Source: Halomonas halodenitrificans DSM 735
Lineage (GTDB): Bacteria > Pseudomonadota > Gammaproteobacteria > Pseudomonadales > Halomonadaceae
Reading direction: 5' to 3'
Length of the DNA stretch: 64,000 nt
NCBI RefSeq assembly: GCF_000620045.1
Contig: NZ_JHVH01000001.1
Span: 310,001 to 374,000 of the forward strand
The notes under the pieces are model-generated. The model searched no databases and had not been told where the DNA came from. It saw only the letters and a list, made by a program, of their open reading frames with translations. Positions within the stretch are counted from its first letter, which is position 1. Each line of letters starts with the position of its first letter. The translations under genes were made by a program, and so were the position numbers. This document shows, piece after piece, positions 28,686 through 38,873 of the stretch.

Positions 28686-29774
28686 GGGAAAGACAAACAC
28701 CTGGGAGGGGTCCAGCCGCAGGGCGATGGGCTGCCCCTCGGCGGGCAGAAAGACTCCCGGTACCCGGGCATGGACATGCGCCTCGTCGCCGTCGGCATCA
28801 TGGGCGCAGATATGCAGCAGACTGCTGCGCCCCAGCAGCTTGGCCATGACGATATGGCTGTGGGCATGGGCCTCGACCGGCACATCCAGCGTCGACACCT
28901 GCAGCGCCTCCGGCCTTACCAGCACCCGTGCGGTGCTGCCCTCGGCCAGCCAGCCGGCGTCCACGATGCCGACCGGCGTCAGCACCTTGCCGTCGCGAAC
29001 CACGCCGGAGAGTTCGTTCACCTCGCCGAAGAAGGTCACCACGAAGGGGTCGCTGGGATTGCAGTAGAGCTCCCGCGGGGTCCCCACCTGCACGATATGA
29101 CCGTCGCGCATCAGGGCGATGCGGTCGGCCATGAACATGGCTTCTTCGGGATCGTGGGTGACCAGCAGGGTGGCCGCCCCGACCTCCTTGAGCACGTGCA
29201 GGGTATCGTCGCGAATCTGGTCGCGCAGCCGCGCATCGAGGCTGGAGAAGGGCTCGTCGAGCAGCATCAGATGTGGCTCGGGCGCCAGGGCTCGCGCCAG
29301 CGCCACGCGCTGCTGCTGGCCACCCGAGAGCGTATGCGGATAGCTATCGGCATGCTCCCCCATGCCCAGCTGCTCGAGCAGCCTCAGGCCACGCCGTCGG
29401 CGTTCACCCGTGGGCAGATGCTTGAGACCGAAGGTGACGTTATCCCGCACGGAGAGATGGGGGAAGAGCGCCGAATCCTGAAAGGCCAGGCCGACGCTGC
29501 GCTTCTCGGGCGGCAGATGGCGACCGCCGGGACGGGCCACCTCCTCGCCTTCCAGAACGACGCGGCCACGTTGCAGTTTCTCGAGGCCGGCGGCGATGCG
29601 CAGCAGGGTGGTCTTGCCACAGCCCGAGGGGCCCAGCAGACAGACCACCTCTCCCGAGCGTATTTCCAGATCGATGCCTTTCACCACCTCGTGCTTGCCA
29701 AAGGCGTGGTGAATTCCCTGCATGGATAGCACTTGAGCGGAGGAGACTTGCGATTGTTGCGGGTTCGGCTTCAT
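28605..29774 (-). CDS. fbpC: Iron(III) ABC transporter ATP-binding protein (FbpC-type)
   Basis: The 389-residue ATPase has Walker A (LLGPSGCGKTTLLR), the Q-loop (VGLAFQDSALFPHLSVRDN), the signature LSGGQQQRVALARAL, Walker B (LMLLDEPFSSLD) and switch His (LLVTHDPEEAM). A C-terminal TOBE-like regulatory domain follows. The last 20 or so residues (QAKQDHRDYAHDHDG) extend beyond the usual length and lie in the part antisense to fbpB. The gene is divergent from the binding-protein gene, with a Fur-like site between them. Confidence 0.93.
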   Translation of the reverse strand: MKPNPQQSQVSSAQVLSMQGIHHAFGKHEVVKGIDLEIRSGEVVCLLGPSGCGKTTLLRIAAGLEKLQRGRVVLEGEEVARPGGRHLPPEKRSVGLAFQDSALFPHLSVRDNVTFGLKHLPTGERRRRGLRLLEQLGMGEHADSYPHTLSGGQQQRVALARALAPEPHLMLLDEPFSSLDARLRDQIRDDTLHVLKEVGAATLLVTHDPEEAMFMADRIALMRDGHIVQVGTPRELYCNPSDPFVVTFFGEVNELSGVVRDGKVLTPVGIVDAGWLAEGSTARVLVRPEALQVSTLDVPVEAHAHSHIVMAKLLGRSSLLHICAHDADGDEAHVHARVPGVFLPAEGQPIALRLDPSQVFVFPSAPAGARAAHGQAKQDHRDYAHDHDG

Positions 29775-29839
29775 CGGACCCTCGACGTCGTGTCGGTGGA
29801 AGTGACTCCATCATAACCGATCACGAGCGCTAATGCGTT

Positions 29840-29858
29840 TGAAAGCGACTCGCATTCA
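29840..29858. promoter_or_regulatory. Fur-box-like palindrome between fbpC and fbpA
   Basis: TGAAAGCGA-C-TCGCATTCA is an inverted repeat with eight of nine matching positions and the GCGA/TCGC core seen in some gammaproteobacterial Fur sites. Its place in the divergent fbpC/fbpA gap supports iron-dependent repression of both directions. This is an inference from position and similarity. Confidence 0.5.
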
Positions 29859-29997
29859 ATACTTATCTGCTTCAGCGCAAGTAATCTCGCCCCAACCCCT
29901 TGACGCCACCGATGTACGGGGCTTCAATAGAAGCACCAGGAATGCAACGTATTATCATTCCACTATCAATGCTCTGCCACAAACCACAGAGGTCATG

Positions 29998-31032
29998 ATG
30001 ATCAAGCACGCTCGTCTCGCCGCTCCCATCGCCGTCGCGCTGGCCGGTTCCGCCTTCGCCACCGCCGCCTCCGCCTCCGCCGACGAGCTGAACGTCTATT
30101 CGGCGCGTCACTATGACTCCGATGAGGCCCTGTACCAGGCCTTCACCGAAGAGACCGGCATCGAGGTGAACCTGCTGGAGGGCGGTTCGGACCAGCTGAT
30201 CGAGCGTATCACCCGCGAGGGCGTGGCCAGCCCCGCCGACGTGATGATCACCGTGGACGCCGGCCGCCTGTGGCGCGCCGAGCAGGAAGATATCTTCCAG
30301 AGCGTCGACTCCGAAACGCTGAGCGAGCGCCTGCCGGAGGCCATGCGCCACCCCGAGGGGCTGTGGTTCGGCTTCAGCCAGCGCGCCCGTGCGATCTTCT
30401 ATGACCGCGAGAACTTCGATCCGAGCCAGATCAGCGACTACGAGGAGCTCGCCGACCCGACGTTCGAGGGCGCGGTGTGCATCCGCTCCTCCAACAACAT
30501 CTACAACCAGTCGCTGCTGGCTTCGCTGATCGAGCACCACGGTGCCGAGGAAGCCGAGGCATGGGCCCAGGGCGTGGTGGATAACATGGCACGCGACCCC
30601 GAGGGTGGCGACACCGACCAGATCAAGGGCGTGGCCAGCGGCGAGTGCTCCCTGGCGGTGGCCAACCACTACTACTATGTGCGCCTGCTGCACTCCAACG
30701 ACGAGGCAGACCGTGAGGCCGCGCGGCGTGTCGGCGTGATCTTCCCCAATCAGGATGGCCGCGGCACCCACGTCAACGTGGGCGGGGCCGGCGTGGTCGA
30801 AGGCGCGCCCAACCGGGAGAATGCCGTGCGCTTCCTCGAGTTTCTGGCCTCCGATACCGCTCAGGAGATCTTCGCCAACGGCAACTACGAGTTCCCGGTG
30901 GTCGAGGGCGTGATGAAGGACCCGGTGCTGGAGTCATGGGGCAACTTCAAGAAGGATGACCTCAACATCAGCAAGCTGGGCGAGAACAACCCCGAGGCGA
31001 TCAAGATCTTCGACCGCGTCGGCTGGCGTTAA
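29998..31032 (+). CDS. fbpA: Iron(III)-binding periplasmic protein (FbpA/FutA-type)
   Basis: The 344-residue protein has a Sec signal (IAVALAGSAFATAASASA) and the mature start DELNVYSARHYDSDEALY typical of FbpA/FutA. The iron-binding tyrosines are in the NHYYYVRLL motif (Y225-Y227), with further ligand tyrosine in RAIFYDREN. The start at 29998 is preferred over the ATG at 29995 by spacing from AGAGG. It should deliver ferric iron to FbpB/FbpC. Its gene is separated from fbpB by the reversed fbpC. Confidence 0.93.
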   Translation: MIKHARLAAPIAVALAGSAFATAASASADELNVYSARHYDSDEALYQAFTEETGIEVNLLEGGSDQLIERITREGVASPADVMITVDAGRLWRAEQEDIFQSVDSETLSERLPEAMRHPEGLWFGFSQRARAIFYDRENFDPSQISDYEELADPTFEGAVCIRSSNNIYNQSLLASLIEHHGAEEAEAWAQGVVDNMARDPEGGDTDQIKGVASGECSLAVANHYYYVRLLHSNDEADREAARRVGVIFPNQDGRGTHVNVGGAGVVEGAPNRENAVRFLEFLASDTAQEIFANGNYEFPVVEGVMKDPVLESWGNFKKDDLNISKLGENNPEAIKIFDRVGWR

Positions 31033-31088
31033 GATGGATCGATTGACCACCGCGCTCGTGGTGTAAATCGAAAATTTCTTATAGTAAC

Positions 31089-31130
31089 AACAGCAAGGCC
31101 CGCGGCATCCGCCGCGGGCCTTGCTGTTTG
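31089..31130. terminator. Bidirectional terminator between fbpA and polA
   Basis: An 18-bp perfect stem (31089-31106 with 31111-31128, loop ATCC) followed by TTTG lies between the two convergent genes and can serve both. Confidence 0.85.
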
Positions 31131-31143
31131 GGCAGGCGCCGCG

Positions 31144-33918
31144 TCAGTGCGCCTCGTCCCAGTTCGCCCCGCTCTCGGCCTCGACGATCAGCGCCACATC
31201 CAGCTCGGCGGCGGCCTGCATGCGCGCCTTCACCTGCTCGATAAAATCGTCTACCTGGGCCTCGGCCACCTCGAACACCAGTTCGTCGTGGACCTGCATC
31301 ACCATCCAGGCGTCCATCTCGCCTTCTTCCAGCCAGGCGGCCACCTCGATCATGGCGCGCTTGATGATGTCGGCGGCAGTGCCCTGCATGGGGGCATTGA
31401 TGGCCGTGCGCTCGGCGCCCTGTCGGCGGGCACGGTTCTGGGAGCGAATCTCGGGAAGGTAGAGGCGCCGTCCGGATACCGTCTCGACGAAGCCATCCTC
31501 GGCGGCCTGGGCGCGAATGCGCTCCATATAGTTCGCCACCCCGGGGTAGCGGTCGAAGTAGCGCTCGATATAGACCTTGGCCTGGCTCTGCTCGATATGC
31601 AGCTGCCGCCCCAGTCCCCAGGCGCTCATGCCGTAGATCAGCCCGAAGTTGATCGCCTTGGCGCTACGCCGCTGCTCGACCGTCACCTTGTCGAGCGCCA
31701 CGCCGAATACCTCGGCGGCGGTGGCGGCGTGGATATCGCGCCCCTCGGCGAAGGCCGTCAGCAGCCCCTCGTCCGCGGAGAGATGGGCCATGATGCGCAG
31801 CTCGATCTGGGAGTAGTCGGCGGCGACGATGCGATAGCCGGGGCGAGCGATAAAGGCCTGGCGAATCCGGCGCCCCTCCTCGGTGCGGATGGGAATATTC
31901 TGCAGGTTGGGGTCGCTGGAGGATAGCCGGCCGGTGGCGGTGACCGCCTGATGATAGCTGGTGTGCAGGCGCCCGGTGGCCTTGTTCACCAGCCGCGGCA
32001 ACTTGTCGGTATAGGTGGATTTCAGCTTGGCCAGGCCACGGTGCTCCATGATCACCTTGGGCAGCGGGTAGTCCAGCGCCAGCTCCTCGAGCACCGCCTC
32101 GGCGGTAGAAGGCGCCCCCTTGGGGGTCTTCTTGAGCACCGGGATGCCCTGTTCCTCGAACAGGATCTGGCCGAGCTGCTTGGGCGAGCCCAGGTTGAAT
32201 TCCCGCCCGGCCAGCTCGTGGGCCCGAGCCTCCAGCGCGTTGATTCTCGCCTCGAGTTCCCGGCTCTGTTCGTGGAGGCGCTGGGCATCCAGGGCCACAC
32301 CGGTCAGCTCCATCCGAGACAGCACCGGAATCAGCGGCAGCTCGACCGTCTCCAGCACCCGGGCCAGCCGGCCCTCCTCGGCGACCCGCGGACGCAGTTC
32401 ATGGTGCAGGCGCAGGGTGATATCGACATCCTCGCAGGCATAGGGGGCCGCCTGCTCCAGGGCCACCTGGTTGAAGGTGAGCTGCTTGGCACCCTTGCCC
32501 GCTATGTCGATGAAGGAAGTGGTCTTCTCGCCCAGGTACTTGAGCGCCAGGGAATCCATGTCATGGCGGGTGGCGGTGGAGTCGAGCACATAGGACTCGA
32601 GCATGGTGTCCTCGAGCGTGCCGGCCACCCGGATGCCATAGCCGGCCAGCACCGAGATATCGTACTTGAGGTTCTGGCCGATCTTGGTGCTGCCGGGGTC
32701 TTCGAGCAGCGGCTTGAGGGCGGCCAGCACCGCGTCGCGGTCGAGCTGGCCGGGGGCGTCGAGATAATCATGGGCCAGGGGAATATAGGCGGCCTCCCCC
32801 GCGTCCAGCGCCAGCCCGACACCGACGATCTGTGCCTCCATATAGTTCAGGCTGGTGGTCTCCAGGTCGAAGCAGAAGGCCTCGGCGGCCCGCAGCCGCT
32901 CGAGCCAGGCGTCCAGCTCGGCCTGCTCGAGGATGACGTGATCCTCACGGGAGGCACCGCCGGCCTCGGTAGCCTCGGCTTCCTCTCCCTCGACAGCCGG
33001 GGTCGTGGTGCCGCCGGCGACGTCGTCGACGCCTTCGTCCTTGCCCTCCAACAGCTCCGACAGCCAGGCCCTGAATTCGAAGCGGCGATACAGTGCAAGC
33101 AGCGCCTCGCGATCCGGATGGGCGATCTCCAGGTCATCGAGCCCTACCGGCAGCTCGCAGTCGGTCTTGATGGTGGCCAGCCGGTAGGACAGGAAGGCCT
33201 GGTCGCGATGCTCCTCCAGCTTCTTCGGTAGCGTCTTGGCACCGCGGAAGCCGAGCGCCTTGACCGCTTCGAGATCCGCATAGATGGTATCGAGCCCGCC
33301 CTGCATGCCCTGCAGCAGGCCCAGGGCGGTCTTCTCCCCGACCCCGGGCACACCGGGGATGTTATCGACCTTGTCGCCCATCAGCGCCAGGAAGTCGATG
33401 ATCAGTTCGGGGGGCAGGCCGAACTTCTCCTCGACGCCGTCGACGCCCAGGGTCTCGTCCTTCATGGTGTTAACCAGGGTGATATGGCCGTTGACCAGCT
33501 GGGCCATGTCCTTGTCGCCGGTGGAGATCACCGCATCGCGGCCGGCCTCGGTGGCCTGGCGGGCCAGGGTGCCGATGACGTCGTCGGCCTCGACCCCTTC
33601 GATGCACAGCAGCGGCAGGCCCAGCGCCCTCACGCAGTCGTGCAGCGGCTGCACCTGGTCGCGCAGCTCATCCGGCATCGGTGGCCGCTGAGCCTTGTAC
33701 GCCTCGAACAGCTCATCGCGAAAGGTCTTGCCCGGGGCATCGAAGACCACCGCCATGGGGCTGTCCGGATAGTCCTTGATCAGCCGCTTGAGCATGTTGA
33801 GCACGCCCTTGATGGCCCCGGTGGGCAGGCCCTCCGAGGTAGTCAGCGGCGGCAGGGCGTGGAAGGCGCGGTAAAGATAGGAAGAACCGTCGACGAGAAC
33901 GATGGGAGTGTCGGCCAT
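31144..33918 (-). CDS. polA: DNA polymerase I
   Basis: The 924-residue protein contains all three PolA domains. The 5'-3' exonuclease is at about 1-290 ([40 protein letters not shown]). The 3'-5' exonuclease is at about 330-520 ([32 protein letters not shown]). The polymerase is at the C terminus with motif A ([16 protein letters not shown]), motif B ([15 protein letters not shown]) and motif C ([13 protein letters not shown]). The start is set at 33918 (MADTPIV); an in-frame ATG at 33930 is equally possible, as neither has a strong ribosome-binding site. DUF2782 and thrB lie divergently, as in Pseudomonas. Confidence 0.97.
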   Translation of the reverse strand: MADTPIVLVDGSSYLYRAFHALPPLTTSEGLPTGAIKGVLNMLKRLIKDYPDSPMAVVFDAPGKTFRDELFEAYKAQRPPMPDELRDQVQPLHDCVRALGLPLLCIEGVEADDVIGTLARQATEAGRDAVISTGDKDMAQLVNGHITLVNTMKDETLGVDGVEEKFGLPPELIIDFLALMGDKVDNIPGVPGVGEKTALGLLQGMQGGLDTIYADLEAVKALGFRGAKTLPKKLEEHRDQAFLSYRLATIKTDCELPVGLDDLEIAHPDREALLALYRRFEFRAWLSELLEGKDEGVDDVAGGTTTPAVEGEEAEATEAGGASREDHVILEQAELDAWLERLRAAEAFCFDLETTSLNYMEAQIVGVGLALDAGEAAYIPLAHDYLDAPGQLDRDAVLAALKPLLEDPGSTKIGQNLKYDISVLAGYGIRVAGTLEDTMLESYVLDSTATRHDMDSLALKYLGEKTTSFIDIAGKGAKQLTFNQVALEQAAPYACEDVDITLRLHHELRPRVAEEGRLARVLETVELPLIPVLSRMELTGVALDAQRLHEQSRELEARINALEARAHELAGREFNLGSPKQLGQILFEEQGIPVLKKTPKGAPSTAEAVLEELALDYPLPKVIMEHRGLAKLKSTYTDKLPRLVNKATGRLHTSYHQAVTATGRLSSSDPNLQNIPIRTEEGRRIRQAFIARPGYRIVAADYSQIELRIMAHLSADEGLLTAFAEGRDIHAATAAEVFGVALDKVTVEQRRSAKAINFGLIYGMSAWGLGRQLHIEQSQAKVYIERYFDRYPGVANYMERIRAQAAEDGFVETVSGRRLYLPEIRSQNRARRQGAERTAINAPMQGTAADIIKRAMIEVAAWLEEGEMDAWMVMQVHDELVFEVAEAQVDDFIEQVKARMQAAAELDVALIVEAESGANWDEAH

Positions 33919-34071
33919 GGAGGCATCCATTGAAGCTGAGCGAAGAGTGAGTCCGGGCGACCATGATACGCATAGCGCCGCCATTTTGCCGCGGTCGTTG
34001 GGCCCGGCGGCGGCGACGCTTTACACTAGGTGCACATACCATCTCACCGCCCCGGCGGTCTGGAGATCACC

Positions 34072-34365
34072 ATGCACGCCATTCGCCTGATTACCCCCCT
34101 GCTGCTGGCCGCGGGCCTGTCGCTGGCCGTCGCCCTGCCGGCCCTGGCCCAGTCCGACTCGGAACCGACACCGGATATCACCACGCGTCAGGAGGCGGAC
34201 CGCACCCTGCGCGAATATCGGATCGACGGCGAGCTCTACGCCATCGAGATCCGCCCCTCGAACGGTTCGTCCTACTATCTGGTCGATCATGACGGCAACG
34301 GCAACTTCGAGCGCCAGCAGGGGGAGCGCATCGCCGTACCCGAATGGGTCCTGAAGACTCGCTAA
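34072..34365 (+). CDS. DUF2782 periplasmic protein
   Basis: The 97-residue protein has a signal peptide (LITPLLLAAGLSLAVALPALA) and the short DUF2782 domain: TTRQEADRTLREYRIDGELYAIEIRP, noted as REYRIDGELYAIEIRP, then YYLVDHDGNG and VPEWVLKTR. Its function is unknown. The order polA / DUF2782 / thrB is conserved in pseudomonads and relatives, which supports the call. GGAGA lies before the ATG. Confidence 0.92.
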   Translation: MHAIRLITPLLLAAGLSLAVALPALAQSDSEPTPDITTRQEADRTLREYRIDGELYAIEIRPSNGSSYYLVDHDGNGNFERQQGERIAVPEWVLKTR

Positions 34366-34440
34366 TGCCGCTAGACGAAGCGTGCATCACTGTCGCAAGT
34401 CGCTACAATAGACGGCTTGGCATATCCGGGTGAGAGACAC

Positions 34441-35400
34441 ATGGCCGTATTCACACCGCTGACCGAGTCCCAGGTCGAGGCGTTTCTGAGCCGCTTCGAC
34501 GCGGGCTCCCTGGTCTCCCTGGTGGGCGTTCCCGCCGGTACCGAGAACAGCACCTTCTTCGTCACCACCGACCGGCGAGAGCTGGTGCTGACCCTCTTCG
34601 AGCAGGGTGAGCACGAGGAGCTGCCGTTCTTCGTCGACCTGCTCGACTACCTCGACGAGCACCGCCTGCCGGTGCCCGGGCCGTTGCACGACCGCGAAGG
34701 CGTGGCACTTCACAGCCTGGCCGGCAAGCCGGCCCTGCTGTTCCCGAGACTTCCCGGCAAGCACCCACACGCGCCCAGCCTGGCCCAGTGCCGCGAGCTT
34801 GGCAGCACGCTGGGGCGCCTGCATGCCATCGCGCAACGCTTCACCGGCCATCGCCCCAATCCGCGTGACCTGCACTGGCTGCTGGCCCTGCACCCCAAGG
34901 TGCATGGCTACCTCTCGGCGGAAGACCAGACGCTGATGAAGGACGAGGTGGAGCTCTACGAGGAGGTCTTCGGCGGCGGCCTCGAGCTGCCCCAGGGGGC
35001 GCTGCACGGCGACCTGTTCCGCGACAACACCCTGTTCGACGGCGACCGCCTGACCGGCATCATCGATTTCTACAACGGCTGCACCGGCGACCTGCTGTTC
35101 GATCTGGCCATCGTCATCAACGACTGGGCCAGCAAGGCGGACGGCTCCCTCGATGCCGAACGCCACGCCGCCATCCTCGCCGCCTACCAGGCACACCGCC
35201 CGCTGGTCGATGCCGAGCGTGAGGCCTGGCCGATGATGCTGCGCATGACCGCGCTGCGCTACTGGCTGTCGCGCCTGCTGGTGGTCTACGTGGACCCGCC
35301 GGCCCACGACCTGACCCCCCACGACCCCGACAGCTTCCGCACCATCCTCAAGGCGCGCATCGAACAGCCCGCCCTGTCCGTGCCCGAGGCGGGCTCATGA
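34441..35400 (+). CDS. thrB: Homoserine kinase (APH-fold ThrB)
   Basis: The 319-residue protein is the APH-type homoserine kinase, unlike the GHMP-type enzyme of E. coli. It phosphorylates L-homoserine for threonine synthesis. It begins MAVFTPLTESQVEAFLSRFD and has the nucleotide-binding VGVPAGTENSTFFV. The catalytic loop is LHGDLFRDNTLFDGD, and the metal-binding motif is GIIDFYNGCTGDLLFDLA. The 3' end overlaps speA by four bases (ATGA), linking threonine and polyamine genes in one transcript. Confidence 0.94.
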   Translation: MAVFTPLTESQVEAFLSRFDAGSLVSLVGVPAGTENSTFFVTTDRRELVLTLFEQGEHEELPFFVDLLDYLDEHRLPVPGPLHDREGVALHSLAGKPALLFPRLPGKHPHAPSLAQCRELGSTLGRLHAIAQRFTGHRPNPRDLHWLLALHPKVHGYLSAEDQTLMKDEVELYEEVFGGGLELPQGALHGDLFRDNTLFDGDRLTGIIDFYNGCTGDLLFDLAIVINDWASKADGSLDAERHAAILAAYQAHRPLVDAEREAWPMMLRMTALRYWLSRLLVVYVDPPAHDLTPHDPDSFRTILKARIEQPALSVPEAGS

Positions 35401-37313
35401 GCCTCACCACGACCAGCGGCCCCGCCCGGCGTGCGCGCCGCGTCTGGAATATCGATCAGTGGGGCAGCGGCTACTTCGATGTGGACGACGCCGGCCATGC
35501 CCTGGTGCGCCCCCTGGGGAGCGAGGCCGAGGGCCCGGCCCTGCCGCTGAACGACCTGGTGAGCGAACTAAAAGCCGCCGGCCTGCGCCTGCCGGTACTG
35601 GTACGCTTTATCGATATCCTTCACGACCGGGTCGAACAGCTCTGCCACGCCTTCGATACCGCCATGCAGGAGGAGGCCTTCGACGGCGGTTATACGGCGG
35701 TCTATCCCATCAAGGTCAACCAGCAGCGCCGGGTGGTGGAAGAAATACTGGCCACCCCCGAGCGTGGCCGCGACCGCGTGGGGCTGGAGGCCGGCAGCAA
35801 GCCGGAGCTGCTCGCCGTACTGGCGCTGTCTGGCGATGGCCCCTCGCTGATCGTCTGCAACGGCTACAAGGACCGCGAGTACGTGCGCCTGGCGCTGATG
35901 GGCGAGAAGCTCGGCCACCGCGTCTACCTGGTGGTCGAGAAGCTCTCGGAGCTGCCGCTGATCCTCGAGGAGGCGGCCGAACTGGGCGTCACGCCGCGCA
36001 TCGGCCTGCGCGCCCGGCTGGCCACCGTGGGCCGAGGACGCTGGCAGAACACCGGCGGCGAGAAATCCAAGTTCGGTCTCACCGCCAGCCAGATCCTCAA
36101 GGTGGTCGAGCAGCTACGCGCGGCCGATGCCCTGGCCAGCCTGCAGTTGGTGCACTTTCACCTGGGCTCCCAGATCGCCAATATCCGCGACATCCAACGC
36201 GCCCTGCGCGAGTGTGCCCGCTTCTACCAGAGCCTGGTGGAGCTTGGCGCCCCGGTGGACACCGTGGATGTGGGTGGCGGCCTGGGCGTCGACTATGAGG
36301 GCACCCGCTCGCGCAGCTTCTGCTCGGCCAACTACTCGATGCTCGAGTATGCCCGCAATGTGGTCTACGCCTTCCGCCTGGCCTGTCAGGAGAACGACCT
36401 CCCCCAACCCCACCTGATCAGCGAATCGGGCCGGGCACTGACCGCCCATCACGCGGTGCTGATCACCAACGTGATCGGCGAGGAGCGGGTCAGCGACGCC
36501 TCCCCGGAACGCCGGGTCGAGGGCGATTCCCAGGTCGACGAGCTGTGGCGGGTCCACGACCTGCTCGGCGCTTCCCCCGATCAGCGTGGCCTGGTCGAGG
36601 CCTGGCACGACCTCGCCCAGGCCATGGGCGACCTGCATGAACGCTTCGTCATGGGGCTGACCCACATCACCGCCCGGGCCGAAGGCGAGGCGGTCTACTT
36701 CGCCGCCTGCGCCCGCCTGCGCGCCCGCCTCGACACCCGCAATCGCGTGCACCGCGAGATCGGCGATGAGCTGGCGGAGAAGCTCGCCGACAAGCTTTTC
36801 GTCAACTTCTCGCTGTTCCAGTCGGTACCCGATGTCTGGGGCATCCAGCAGATCTTCCCGGTGGTGCCGCTTACCGGCCTCGACCAGGAACCGGTGCGCC
36901 GCGGCGTCATCCAGGACATCACCTGCGACAGCGATGGCCGCATCGACGGCTATGTGGATGGCCAGGGCGTGGAGACCACCCTGCCGCTGCCGGAATGGCA
37001 GGAGGGCGACGAGCGGCTGCTGGGCTTCTTCATGGTGGGGGCCTACCAGGAGATCCTCGGCGACCTGCACAACCTGTTCGGCGATACCGATTCGGTGGAC
37101 GCCCTCCTCAACGAGGACGGCAGCTGGAGCCTGAGTCATATCCAGCAGGGCGATCGCGTCGCCGATGTGCTGAGCTACGTCAACTTCGACGCCGAGCTGC
37201 TGCGTCGCCACCTGGCCGAACAGCTGGCCGCCAGCGGCCTGGAAGAGGCCGAGCAGCAGCGCTTCCTCGATGACCTCTCCGAGGGCCTGGCCGGCTATAC
37301 CTACCTGGAGTAG
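35397..37313 (+). CDS. speA: Biosynthetic arginine decarboxylase
   Basis: The 638-residue PLP enzyme (fold type III) converts arginine to agmatine for putrescine synthesis. The PLP lysine is K106 in YPIKVNQQRRVVEEI. Other landmarks are GLEAGSKPELLAVLAL, VHFHLGSQIANIRD, VDVGGGLGVDYEGT, ISESGRALTAHHA and ITCDSDGRIDGYVDG, and the C terminus ends YLE. It overlaps thrB and is the last gene of the operon. Confidence 0.97.
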   Translation: MSLTTTSGPARRARRVWNIDQWGSGYFDVDDAGHALVRPLGSEAEGPALPLNDLVSELKAAGLRLPVLVRFIDILHDRVEQLCHAFDTAMQEEAFDGGYTAVYPIKVNQQRRVVEEILATPERGRDRVGLEAGSKPELLAVLALSGDGPSLIVCNGYKDREYVRLALMGEKLGHRVYLVVEKLSELPLILEEAAELGVTPRIGLRARLATVGRGRWQNTGGEKSKFGLTASQILKVVEQLRAADALASLQLVHFHLGSQIANIRDIQRALRECARFYQSLVELGAPVDTVDVGGGLGVDYEGTRSRSFCSANYSMLEYARNVVYAFRLACQENDLPQPHLISESGRALTAHHAVLITNVIGEERVSDASPERRVEGDSQVDELWRVHDLLGASPDQRGLVEAWHDLAQAMGDLHERFVMGLTHITARAEGEAVYFAACARLRARLDTRNRVHREIGDELAEKLADKLFVNFSLFQSVPDVWGIQQIFPVVPLTGLDQEPVRRGVIQDITCDSDGRIDGYVDGQGVETTLPLPEWQEGDERLLGFFMVGAYQEILGDLHNLFGDTDSVDALLNEDGSWSLSHIQQGDRVADVLSYVNFDAELLRRHLAEQLAASGLEEAEQQRFLDDLSEGLAGYTYLE

Positions 37314-37343
37314 CCCGTCCGTCGGAACAGCAGAAGCGGGCCG

Positions 37344-38009
37344 TTATTCCGCCACGCGGGTCGTCAGCGCGAGGCCCCCGGTGAGGGTGAGGCGCAGCTC
37401 GGTATCCCGGGTCAGCGGGCCTACCCCCGCCGGGGTACCGGTCAGCACCACGTCCCCGGGCTCCAGGGTAAAGTGACGGCTCATCTCGGCCAGCAGGGTC
37501 GGCACCGGAAAGAGCATGTCGGCGCCCTCCCCGCGCTGGCGCAGCTCACCGTCCACCTCCAGGGTAAAGGAGAGCGCACACCAGTTGGGCACCTGGGAGA
37601 GGCGCAGGAAGGGCGATAACGGACAGGCACCATCGAAGGCCTTGGCCATCTCCCAGGGATGTCCCTTCTCCTTGAGCCGCGACTGGACATCGCGCAGGGT
37701 CAGGTCGAGCGCCAGCCCGATCCCCACCACGGCGCGTTCCGCCTCATCGGCGGTCGCGTGAGTCAGCTCCTCGCCGATCAGCAACGCCAGCTCCGTCTCA
37801 TAGTGGGCTTCCCCCCGCCAGGCGGGTGTCTCGATGGGCGATTCCAGGGGCACGGCGCTCGTCGCCGGCTTGATGAACAGCAGCGGCTCGCTGGGCACCG
37901 GGTTGTCGAGCTCCCGGGCGTGATCGGCGTAGTTGCGACCGACACAGACGATCTTGCCGAGCCGCTCGGAATAGGCCTGACCGTCGGTAAAGCGGGGCAC
38001 AAAGCGCAT
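37344..38009 (-). CDS. Fumarylacetoacetate hydrolase-family protein (YcgM-like)
   Basis: The 221-residue protein has the FAH fold motifs GKIVCVGRNYADHARELDNPVPSEPLLFIKPA (short forms CVGRNYADHA, EPLLFIKP), YETELALLIGEE with metal-binding Glu, and GDVVLTGTPAGVGPL. Small members act as acylpyruvate hydrolases or oxaloacetate decarboxylases/tautomerases; the exact reaction is uncertain. It is convergent with speA. Confidence 0.92.
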   Translation of the reverse strand: MRFVPRFTDGQAYSERLGKIVCVGRNYADHARELDNPVPSEPLLFIKPATSAVPLESPIETPAWRGEAHYETELALLIGEELTHATADEAERAVVGIGLALDLTLRDVQSRLKEKGHPWEMAKAFDGACPLSPFLRLSQVPNWCALSFTLEVDGELRQRGEGADMLFPVPTLLAEMSRHFTLEPGDVVLTGTPAGVGPLTRDTELRLTLTGGLALTTRVAE

Positions 38010-38248
38010 GGCGCATCATCTCCTTCTTGGGGGTGTGCCGCGAATCACGGCAGACGCCCAGTCTAGCGCAGTCGACGACACACACCACACCGCCGGCCTT
38101 CCGCGGCCTACCCTAGCCCCCTGCGTTTAAAGGGGGCCGACGGGCGAAGGGTTCGATATAAGTCGGATAGCCGTACTCATGCTTCACCCCCATGCTTCAC
38201 CCTGATGCTTCACCATATTCCTGTACGACACGGAGGCCCGGCGCCGGT

Positions 38249-38800
38249 ATGCGACCCCAACTTCACAGCGGCCTGCTGGCCCTCTCGCTGATCGCGGCAG
38301 TCGTCCTCGGCGGCTGCGCCACGCTGTCGGAAGGCCAGTGTCGTACCGCCGACTGGCATCAGATCGGCCGCCAGGACGGCAGCAACGGCCTGGACCGCGC
38401 CCGGCTTTACAAGCATCAGGAGGCCTGCGCCGAATACGGCATCCGTCCCCTGCCGGAACGCTATTACGCGGGGCGTGAAGCGGGACTCCAGCGCTACTGC
38501 ACGCCACGACGGGGCTTCGAGGAGGGACGCGAGGGCCGCTCCTATCGCGGTGTCTGCCCGCTGAAGCTGGAGCCGGCCTTCCTGGCGGCGTATCGCCAGG
38601 GCGAGGCGATCCATGACGTCGAGTCTGACATCGACGACATCGAGCATGATATCGACCGTCATCGGCACCGCCTGGACCAGGATGACCTCGAGCGCGACCA
38701 GCGCCGCGCCCTGCGCCGGAGTCTGCGCGACCTCCACCGGGAGCTGCGCTATCGCGACCGGGAGCGGGTTCGGTTATACCGGAGGACGGCATATGAGTAG
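38249..38800 (+). CDS. DUF2799 lipoprotein
   Basis: The 183-residue protein has a lipoprotein signal ending VVLGGCATLSEGQC. The DUF2799 domain shows CRTADWHQIGRQDGSNGL and AYRQGEAIHDVE-type repeats of Y-x-x-G-R/E-x-x-G (YYAGREAGLQRYC, EEGREGRSY). A charged coiled-coil C terminus follows (DIEHDIDRHRHRLDQDDLER). Function unknown. Three copies of ATGCTTCACC lie just upstream at 38179-38212. Confidence 0.85.
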   Translation: MRPQLHSGLLALSLIAAVVLGGCATLSEGQCRTADWHQIGRQDGSNGLDRARLYKHQEACAEYGIRPLPERYYAGREAGLQRYCTPRRGFEEGREGRSYRGVCPLKLEPAFLAAYRQGEAIHDVESDIDDIEHDIDRHRHRLDQDDLERDQRRALRRSLRDLHRELRYRDRERVRLYRRTAYE

Positions 38801-38873
38801 AATGCGTCACGGGCAGTGCCGCTGATGCCGTGATCCAGGGCACCCGACAACATCCGTTATCCCGGGAATCCCG

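Noticed and set aside
31951..33231. Plus-strand ORF of 426 codons
   Set aside because: Antisense of polA.
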